Positions 6,205-11,403 of a stretch of 11,403 bases of DNA are shown in pieces. Numbering within the stretch: the stretch's first letter is position 1; each line of letters opens with the position of its first letter. The stretch spans positions 1-11,403 of the forward strand of contig CABYOG010000031.1 in assembly GCA_902520575.1 (NCBI GenBank), read 5' to 3'. The DNA is from an uncultured SAR116 cluster alpha proteobacterium (lineage in GTDB: Bacteria > Pseudomonadota > Alphaproteobacteria > Puniceispirillales > Puniceispirillaceae). The notes below the pieces were generated by a model. That model was not told the origin of the DNA. It saw only the letters and a list, made by a program, of their open reading frames with translations, and made no database searches. The position numbers were made by a program, and so were the translations under genes.

Positions 6205-7116
6205 TCAAATAAGCCATTTCAGTGCATTTTGATTGATAAATTTCATAGCTAATTCAGGCTGTTCAACATGAACAAAATGACCTGAGTTATTTGCATATTC
6301 AACGAAAACATCATCAAAATGCGCCTCGACGAATTTACCCCAATCTGATTTTAAAATTGGATCGTGTTTACCCCATAAAATAGCTGATGGGGTTGATATT
6401 TTATTAAGAGGCATATCAACATCACCTTGGAGTGTTTTTATTCTTTTTTCATTATTACTTTTGTACCAGCTGAAACCACCAATCAGCGCATTAGGCTGAC
6501 TAAAGTTTTCAACCCAATCATCTAACACGAGGTCAAAAGCAGACTTATTGTAGCTCCAATGCTTTAAAAAATATTCGACATACAAACGTATTGTATGCTG
6601 ATTAAAACCGACCAATTGCTGTGCTAAATCTGTTAGATGAAAGGATTGATACCAAATTTCGTTAACGTGACCATCGTTCACCCAACCTCGACCAACAGAG
6701 GCAGTGGGGCAATTAAAAAAAATGAGCCCTGAATAATTCTTTGGATTTTTGTTTCCAACTGATTGAAGAACATAACTACCCACATCATGACCAATTAGAA
6801 TCGGACGATTGCTACACAGTTTTTTGACAATAAAATTTATATCGCTCGCATGAAAATCAGCATCTATCCTGCTATCAACCTCATCTGGTTTATCACTCAA
6901 ACCAAAACCATATAGACAAGGCATTATGCAACGATAATTTGATTTCAGAAGATTTACAACTGGAAGCCAGCTCTTCCAAAACTCAGGCCACCCATGAACA
7001 AAAACCAAAGGATGGCCCCGGCCAACCTCTGCGACATGTATTTGGCGCCCGTCAATTGTTCTTAAGAAATGTTGTTTTAAATCAGGTGGAACTGTAAAAG
7101 AGGAATTTTCAGGCAT
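6205..7116 (-). CDS. Alpha/beta hydrolase, epoxide-hydrolase-like
   Basis: A 303-residue alpha/beta-hydrolase with the signature of the epoxide hydrolase/haloalkane dehalogenase group. The oxyanion motif HGWPEFWKSW is at 41-50. The nucleophile is Asp111 in GHDVG (109-113), followed by acid Asp252 (WGKHDP) and His280 (NSGHFVHVEQPE). Tyr156 (WYQSF) and Tyr218 (FSWYK) sit in the cap at positions matching the two epoxide-activating tyrosines, so hydrolysis of an epoxide to a diol by way of an ester intermediate is the best guess. No signal peptide is seen, so it acts in the cytosol. The ATG at 7116 has only a weak ribosome site (TAAG). It lies 57 nt upstream of the broken SUMF1-like gene on the same strand and may share its transcript. 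Confidence 0.9.
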   Translation of the reverse strand: MPENSSFTVPPDLKQHFLRTIDGRQIHVAEVGRGHPLVFVHGWPEFWKSWLPVVNLLKSNYRCIMPCLYGFGLSDKPDEVDSRIDADFHASDINFIVKKLCSNRPILIGHDVGSYVLQSVGNKNPKNYSGLIFFNCPTASVGRGWVNDGHVNEIWYQSFHLTDLAQQLVGFNQHTIRLYVEYFLKHWSYNKSAFDLVLDDWVENFSQPNALIGGFSWYKSNNEKRIKTLQGDVDMPLNKISTPSAILWGKHDPILKSDWGKFVEAHFDDVFVEYANNSGHFVHVEQPELAMKFINQNALKWLI

Positions 7117-7240
7117 TTCTTACCAGTATGAATTAATTGCTCTACCTCAAATTAAAGAAACAAGGGGTAAAACTACTAACTTATTTCATAAATGTTATCT
7201 GTTTCCATATAATTTGGAAGTAATTTTTGACCATTTCTGA

Positions 7241-7372
7241 TTAGCACAGCTTAGCTACATCCGAGAAGCGTTTGAATAAAAATTGTACGCCATTCTTTTG
7301 ACGAAACTTGTATTCAAAATAGCTGCCAGAGGCGGCCTTAGATGATACAAAACGAGACCTTGTTCTACTCAT
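7241..7372 (-). CDS. Possible small basic protein of 43 residues, unrecognised
   Basis: An ATG at 7372 opens a 43-codon frame ending in TAA at 7243-7241, with an in-frame TAA three codons before the ATG. The product is basic and has a plausible composition: a Ser/Arg-rich start MSRTRSRFVSSKAA, then SYFEYKFRQKNGVQ, then FLFKRFSDVAKLC. No clear ribosome site precedes the ATG and I recognise no family. It could be a real small protein, a remnant of a larger gene, or chance. Its position upstream of the hydrolase on the same strand would allow co-transcription. Confidence 0.25.
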   Translation of the reverse strand: MSRTRSRFVSSKAASGSYFEYKFRQKNGVQFLFKRFSDVAKLC

Positions 7373-7447
7373 CAGAGCTTAGTTGAATCTTAGCACTGCA
7401 TTATATGAGATTTCTTGAATCCGAAAGGTCAACCGACTACGAAAGTC

Positions 7448-7476
7448 TTGACGGAAATGTGTGAATTAGCTACAAA
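7448..7476 (+). promoter_or_regulatory. Candidate sigma70 promoter of the tailoring cassette
   Basis: TTGACG (7448-7453, five of six consensus matches) is spaced exactly 17 nt from TACAAA (7471-7476, three of six). The predicted transcript start near 7483 leaves a 44-nt leader before the GTG at 7527. The -10 is weak, so an activator may be involved. Confidence 0.42.
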
Positions 7477-7526
7477 AAAAAGAACATTATCAAAGCCGTA
7501 AAAAGAAATTTAGAAGATAACTTAAA

Positions 7527-8225
7527 GTGAAAAATGACAAACACTTTTTCGCTGATGTTTCAAACTATGCTGGTTGGCTTAGGACATCTCACACCGCGAG
7601 ACATTTGGCTATATTTGAGCTTTTTAAGCAAACATTAGAACTGCCTGGAAGCGTGGCGGAATTCGGTGTCTGGCGTGGCAGTTCATTTTTCTTCTTGGCT
7701 CGCTTGCTAGACATCTTCGACGTCTCGAAACAAGAAACAATGGGTTTATCAAGCCGCCATCTTTTCGGTTTTGACACTTTTCAAGGTTTCGTGGACATTC
7801 ACGATAATGATAAAAACTTGTCGAGCCACAAAGAAAAGAAAATAGGCGGGCTTAGCTTTGACATTAAAACGTTTGAAACATGTCTGAATCACATGAAAAA
7901 GGAACTTAGATATCCGGAAAATATACACATTATAAAAGGTGATGTAAGAGACACTTGGCCAAAATTCATAGAACAGAATTCGGGCGTGAAGTTTAACTTC
8001 ATCAATATGGATATGGATCTGTATGAGCCAACTAAAAAAGTTTTGGAGCATTTACCCAAAGTGATGGTGGAAGAAGGCATGATTCTTTTTGACGAATATG
8101 GATATCCAGAATGGCCAGGTGCCACCCAAGCAGTGGATGAATTTATAGGAAAGAACAACCTGACATTAAAGAGAATTTCCTGGGCATACGGCCCATCGGC
8201 TTTTTGCGTTTGGAAGAGAAATTAA
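7527..8225 (+). CDS. TylF/MycF-type SAM-dependent O-methyltransferase
   Basis: A 232-residue protein of the TylF (macrocin O-methyltransferase) family, which methylates sugar hydroxyls using S-adenosylmethionine and a divalent metal. The SAM loop is EFGVWRGSS at 45-53. The family block FGFDTFQGF is at 80-88, and GDVRDTWP is at 138-145. The metal-binding acidic residues are in NMDMDLYEPT (160-169) and FDEYGYPEWPGA (188-199). The start is GTG; an in-frame TAA (7518-7520) directly upstream excludes a longer form, and the ribosome site is weak (AGAAG, distant). It opens a four-gene plus-strand cassette; the next ATG begins 3 nt after its stop. The role is probably methylation of a sugar or sugar-like hydroxyl in the product made by this cassette. 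Confidence 0.9.
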   Translation: MKNDKHFFADVSNYAGWLRTSHTARHLAIFELFKQTLELPGSVAEFGVWRGSSFFFLARLLDIFDVSKQETMGLSSRHLFGFDTFQGFVDIHDNDKNLSSHKEKKIGGLSFDIKTFETCLNHMKKELRYPENIHIIKGDVRDTWPKFIEQNSGVKFNFINMDMDLYEPTKKVLEHLPKVMVEEGMILFDEYGYPEWPGATQAVDEFIGKNNLTLKRISWAYGPSAFCVWKRN

Positions 8226-8228
8226 GAT

Positions 8229-9815
8229 ATGAAAAAATCTCTTGAATTTCTTGGTCACGCTTGTTTTTTTTCGAAGATAAACAACAAAGCAATCCTAATG
8301 GATCCATGGTTGAGCGAAAGGCCTGCTATGGAAGGCGGTTGGGTACCTTATCCTGAAATTAGAAAACCTGATTGGGGCATTTTTGACGGATTAGATGAAA
8401 TTTTCGTATGGTATTCACACGAACATTCCGACCATTTTGATGAGCATTATTTTCAGGAATTATGCTCTAACTTAAATGGTAGACTAACCGTTTTATTGCC
8501 AGAATTTTTATCGACTAAGTTTGCAGAGCGCGTAAGGAAAATATGTTCAAATCCTGTTATCTGTTTACCGGAAGCTTATCCGTTCACCATCGATGACGTC
8601 ACACTTACACTCGAATTCGAAAAACCATTATATGCCGAGCATGCGGTCGCTATTTTGGAGTATGAAAAAAGTATTTTTGTCAATGGAAATGACTCCTGCA
8701 TATCTGAAACATTTAAAATCAAAAACCCAGGAAAGAAGAAAGTAATTTATGCAGGGCAATATTCTCTTGTATCCCCATTTCCTACAAATGATTTGCATCT
8801 GTCGGCCTCCAAGAAAAAAGAATTAAAAGAACGCCACCTTCAAGCACAAATAGAAAATTATGTTGCTCAACTGGGCATTACTGGTGCGGATGAAGGTATA
8901 CTCTGTGCTGGGCCAGCGATTACTCTGTCTACAGAATACGACTCAATAAGTGGGTTGGAAACCGGTTACAATCCAAGCTTCATGAAAGCCAAAATTGAAA
9001 ATCTGGTTAATAAAAAAATTGATGTATATGTTCCGCAATTAAATTCGGATATCGACATTGATTGTAGAGGCAAAATTCAGACAAAAAGTTGGTTACCATC
9101 AATTTCAACCAAAATTGCCGAATTCAACAGAAGTAAAGAAAAGTTAAAAAGTTTCGCTAAAAAGCAAAATAATTTAGAAAAAAGTCTAAGCATGATGGAG
9201 TTAAACCACTATTGCGAAACGCTCTCATCAAAATTGTTTAAATATCCAGAATTGAAGGATTTCTCGCTGAAACTTGTTTTTTTTGAGAACGATGCCAGGT
9301 CCAAATCAGATAAAGTTGTATCCATTGCCAGACACAATGGTAAAAACATCAAAAACGTTTTTGAAACAATTATAAAGTCGGACTATTCTTTCAAGGAGCT
9401 CGAGACAAAAGACTACGTTTTGTACTTTGAAGGACCGTCAAATAAACAATTCCTAAGATTAGATATTCCCTTTGAAGAATTATGGTACGCCGGTCACGTA
9501 AAAGTAGCGCAATCATCGAATGGGTATTTGCCTGAGTTAATGAATGTCTTGTTATTCAATCATAGCGAAAAGTGTTTTGATTCACTCATGGAGGATCTTA
9601 GCCAAGAGCAAAATATAATGAAGACCCTCTTTAATGGTAAACTCTACATCAATAAACGAACCTGTCCACATAGAGGGGCGGACTTATCAAAATGTGTACC
9701 CGATGAAAATGGATATATCACTTGTCCAAATCACGGTTGGATTTTTGATATAACCTCAGGTAAGTGCGTTAGAGGTTCAAAAAATGCTTCAATAAAGTTA
9801 GAGAGTGATAAATGA
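8229..9815 (+). CDS. CMP-Neu5Ac hydroxylase (CMAH)-like protein with C-terminal Rieske domain
   Basis: A 528-residue fusion. Residues 1 to ~300 form a metallo-beta-lactamase-like domain: FLGHACFFS at the start, MDPWLSERPAMEGGW (24-38), then metal motif HEHSDH (64-69). From memory these line up with vertebrate CMAH segments THAC, FDPWLIGPAFARGWW and HLHSDH. The match continues through FPTNDLHLSASKKKELKER (CMAH has FPMTF then a KAERRKLL-like stretch), CAGPA, and the region around 415-445 ending LFNH (CMAH FWNHF). A Rieske [2Fe-2S] centre follows at the extreme C-terminus: C479-P-H481 and C499-PN-H502-GW. In vertebrate CMAH the Rieske domain is N-terminal, so the order here is swapped. The Rieske domain is short and the protein ends soon after it. 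CMAH hydroxylates the N-acetyl group of CMP-sialic acid; this protein should be an oxygenase too, but its substrate is unknown. Its stop overlaps the next ATG as ATGA. Confidence 0.88.
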   Translation: MKKSLEFLGHACFFSKINNKAILMDPWLSERPAMEGGWVPYPEIRKPDWGIFDGLDEIFVWYSHEHSDHFDEHYFQELCSNLNGRLTVLLPEFLSTKFAERVRKICSNPVICLPEAYPFTIDDVTLTLEFEKPLYAEHAVAILEYEKSIFVNGNDSCISETFKIKNPGKKKVIYAGQYSLVSPFPTNDLHLSASKKKELKERHLQAQIENYVAQLGITGADEGILCAGPAITLSTEYDSISGLETGYNPSFMKAKIENLVNKKIDVYVPQLNSDIDIDCRGKIQTKSWLPSISTKIAEFNRSKEKLKSFAKKQNNLEKSLSMMELNHYCETLSSKLFKYPELKDFSLKLVFFENDARSKSDKVVSIARHNGKNIKNVFETIIKSDYSFKELETKDYVLYFEGPSNKQFLRLDIPFEELWYAGHVKVAQSSNGYLPELMNVLLFNHSEKCFDSLMEDLSQEQNIMKTLFNGKLYINKRTCPHRGADLSKCVPDENGYITCPNHGWIFDITSGKCVRGSKNASIKLESDK

Positions 9816-10681
9816 ATAGCTTAAAATCAGAATATTCTTTTTCCAATAATGGTTTTGAACAGTTTCAGTTGAAACATCTCTCAAAAAATCTTGTTCAATT
9901 TAGAGATTTTATTTTAGGTGGCGTGGATTTTTCGGCGTTATTTTTAAATGTGGAAGAGTACAAATCTCAACCCTCATATCTCGGAGTGAACCCCAGACCA
10001 GGAAGAAACTTGGCTGAGAAAGCCGACACCAACTTTCTATTTAGTGACACCCGTTTCACAGACAAAATAACCTCTATATTGGGAAATAAGTGGCGCGTAT
10101 TGGAATATAAAGCTGTTGTTGGGTTGCCTGACGAGCTCATACCAGAATGGGTACAAAAAGAACTTAGCACTATGAATATTCCTAATATTGGAAAATTTCT
10201 TTCTGAAACAGGGCGTGCAGTTACAATGTTTAGAGGCATATCACTACATCAAGACATAATTGACTTTCCGCTGCGGCATCCAGACTTTATAACCGTTTAT
10301 ATTTACTTGGATGAAGTAACTGTAGAATCCGCACCATTGATTATTATTCCGGACAGCCATTTGAACGGACCGCAGGCGTTCCCACATGATTATGTTCACT
10401 TAAATAATGAAAATAGAATTAGGTACAAAAATAAATTCTCCGCTGAGTATGATGTGTTAACGTTGACAGGCGAAATCGGGGATGTAGCAATGTGGCACCC
10501 ATATATTCTGCACGGAACAAAACCTGTCAAAGCTTCTTCTCCAAGAGTTTCGTTAAGGCTTTTAATTGAAAAAAATGCAGATCAAGATAAAAATTGTGTT
10601 TTAGACAAAGTAAACAATAAAGTCGGCCCCTTAGAGACTCTCAAAACCACTCGGCAAGATAGTGAAGGCAAGATGCACTAG
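9812..10681 (+). CDS. PhyH family Fe(II)/2-oxoglutarate-dependent dioxygenase
   Basis: A 289-residue protein of the phytanoyl-CoA dioxygenase (PhyH) superfamily, which couples 2-oxoglutarate and O2 to hydroxylation or another oxidation. The iron facial triad is visible: His146 and Asp148 in SLHQDIID, and distal His234 in HPYILHGTKP. Arg245 (SSPRVSLRL) is positioned to bind the 2-oxoglutarate carboxylate. The strand pair VYIYLDEVT and APLIIIPDSHLNG (162-186) is typical. There is no signal peptide. Its ATG overlaps the CMAH-like stop (ATGA), so the two oxygenases are translationally coupled. The substrate is unknown; PhyH proteins in such cassettes often oxidise sugars, amino acids or natural-product intermediates. 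Confidence 0.88.
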   Translation: MNSLKSEYSFSNNGFEQFQLKHLSKNLVQFRDFILGGVDFSALFLNVEEYKSQPSYLGVNPRPGRNLAEKADTNFLFSDTRFTDKITSILGNKWRVLEYKAVVGLPDELIPEWVQKELSTMNIPNIGKFLSETGRAVTMFRGISLHQDIIDFPLRHPDFITVYIYLDEVTVESAPLIIIPDSHLNGPQAFPHDYVHLNNENRIRYKNKFSAEYDVLTLTGEIGDVAMWHPYILHGTKPVKASSPRVSLRLLIEKNADQDKNCVLDKVNNKVGPLETLKTTRQDSEGKMH

Positions 10682-10684
10682 GAG
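10680..10684 (+). promoter_or_regulatory. Ribosome binding site of the acyltransferase gene
   Basis: AGGAG overlaps the dioxygenase stop codon (TAG, 10679-10681) and lies 5 nt before the ATG at 10690. It fixes the start and links the two genes. Confidence 0.55.
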
Positions 10685-10689
10685 AAAAT

Positions 10690-11250
10690 ATGGCATTCCT
10701 ATCTAATGAGGAAATCCAAGCAATAGGGTTTAAGAGTATAGGACGAAACGTAAAAATTAGTAATTCTGCAAAGTTTTACTTCCCTGATGATATATCAATC
10801 GGCGATGATAGTAGAGTGGACGATTTTGTCGTGTTATCTGGCAAAGTCAAAATTGGACGAAATGTCCACCTTGCAATCGGATCAAACCTTGCTGGTGGAA
10901 AATTGGGAATAGAAATTGGCGATTTTTCAGGCACCGCATACTATGTGCAAATCGTTGCCCAAAGTGATGATTACAGTGGAACCTTTCTAACCAACCCTAC
11001 AATACCTCAGCGATATTTAGGGACAGATTATTCGTATATAAACATCGGAAAACATTGTATTATAGGGACAAATTCTGTTCTCCTGCCGGGCGCTGCATTA
11101 GGGGACGGAGTAGCAATAGGTGCATTATCTTTAGTAAGAAAGGTCTTAAACCCGTGGACCATTTATAGTGGAAACCCTTTAAGGAAGATTGGAATGCGAA
11201 AACAGGATCTCTTAGTGCTGGAACAGAAGTTTTTAGCTGAGAATAGTTAA
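10690..11250 (+). CDS. Left-handed beta-helix acyltransferase (hexapeptide repeat)
   Basis: A 186-residue acyltransferase, probably using acetyl-CoA or another acyl-CoA to acylate a sugar hydroxyl or amine. Two sets of hexapeptide-like turns are visible: ISIGDDSRVDDFVVLSGKVKIGRNVHLAIGSN (in parts over 35-66), and INIGKHCIIGTNSVLLPGAALGDGVAIGA (117-145), with a loop between (QSDDYSGTFLTNPTIPQRY, 91-109). The ending VLNPWTIYSGNPLRKIGMR is the usual cap of the family. The loop pattern is shared with acyltransferases seen in surface-glycan clusters, but the standard catalytic His was not clearly located. It is the last gene of the cassette. No terminator was recognised behind it. Confidence 0.88.
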   Translation: MAFLSNEEIQAIGFKSIGRNVKISNSAKFYFPDDISIGDDSRVDDFVVLSGKVKIGRNVHLAIGSNLAGGKLGIEIGDFSGTAYYVQIVAQSDDYSGTFLTNPTIPQRYLGTDYSYINIGKHCIIGTNSVLLPGAALGDGVAIGALSLVRKVLNPWTIYSGNPLRKIGMRKQDLLVLEQKFLAENS

Positions 11251-11330
11251 GATGAGAAAAAGATAGCGCAGCAACATAATGATTACTGATAAGATATCAA
11301 TCTCTAATTCTAGTTCACCCGAAGTATCAG

Positions 11331-11403
11331 TCACACTGATGTAACTGTGCTATCTCCAAACAGTTTGATCACTTCAGAAAACGGCTCAAAGAAATCTTGT
11401 AAC
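11331..11403 (-). CDS. Possible C-terminal tail of a convergent gene, cut by the right edge
   Basis: On the minus strand 23 codons are open from the window edge to a TGA at 11333-11331. They read LQDFFEPFSEVIKLFGDS and then a short TVTSV ending. The composition is protein-like and the other two minus frames close within 5-11 codons, so this may be the end of a gene facing the cassette. It is too short to identify and could be chance. Confidence 0.22.
   Translation of the reverse strand, partial: LQDFFEPFSEVIKLFGDSTVTSV

Larger units (their letters stand above)
7117..7526. other. Intergenic region between divergent blocks
   Basis: This 410-bp A+T-rich gap separates the minus-strand hydrolase from the plus-strand cassette. 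It holds a good candidate promoter for the cassette (7448-7476), a weak one for the hydrolase on the minus strand (TGGTCA at 7233-7228, 16 nt, TATATG at 7211-7206), and a 43-codon minus-strand ORF (7372-7241). I see no tRNA, long repeat or recognisable insertion-sequence end. Confidence 0.6.

Noticed and set aside
5888..6232. Plus-strand 114-codon open frame
   Set aside because: It is antisense to the SUMF1-like reading frame, which has family motifs and a signal peptide; this frame has none.
11326..11340. ATCAGT-CAC-ACTGAT inverted repeat
   Set aside because: Six-base arms with a 3-nt loop and no T-run on either strand; could be a protein site or chance.
11279..11344. Plus-strand 21-codon ORF after the acyltransferase (MITDKISISNSSSPEVSV...)
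   Set aside because: It slightly recalls a family 2 glycosyltransferase start, but it stops at once and no other frame continues the family pattern. Too little to call.

Overview
This 11.4 kb window is A+T-rich and looks like chromosome from a Gram-negative bacterium, probably a proteobacterium; a marine gamma- or alphaproteobacterium is a guess. The clues are a lipobox lipoprotein, YdhR-like and SUMF1-like accessory proteins, and densely packed same-strand genes. No rRNA, tRNA, CRISPR array or intact mobile element was seen.

Layout. From 1 to about 7.1 kb every convincing gene is on the minus strand. Reading in the direction of transcription (right to left), they are: an epoxide-hydrolase-like alpha/beta hydrolase (7116-6205); a secreted SUMF1/FGE-like gene broken by two in-frame stop codons (6147-5422); a cupin plus small multi-helix membrane protein pair behind an extended -10 promoter and ended by a hairpin terminator; three tightly overlapping small genes (YdhR-like, lipoprotein, four-cysteine protein); an extended SDR epimerase/dehydratase with a strong terminator; and a two-gene operon with its own promoter, encoding a FAD-less, AlsS-like acetolactate synthase and an aldehyde dehydrogenase that runs off the left edge.

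A gap of about 410 bp (7117-7526) separates this block from a plus-strand cassette. It holds a candidate promoter for each side and a 43-codon minus-strand ORF of unknown status.

The plus-strand cassette (7527-11250) is the most interesting part. Its four genes are packed with overlaps or gaps under 10 nt: a TylF-type metal-dependent O-methyltransferase, a CMP-Neu5Ac hydroxylase (CMAH)-like protein, a PhyH-type Fe(II)/2-oxoglutarate dioxygenase, and a left-handed beta-helix acyltransferase. The CMAH-like protein has the metallo-beta-lactamase-like domain first and the Rieske [2Fe-2S] domain at the C-terminus. This is the reverse of vertebrate CMAH, where Rieske comes first. Two unrelated iron oxygenases together with a methyl- and an acyltransferase suggest a tailoring pathway, probably for a sugar of a surface glycan or for a small secondary metabolite. 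The substrate cannot be read from the sequence, and no nonulosonic-acid synthesis genes lie in the window. The last 150 bp contain no convincing complete gene.
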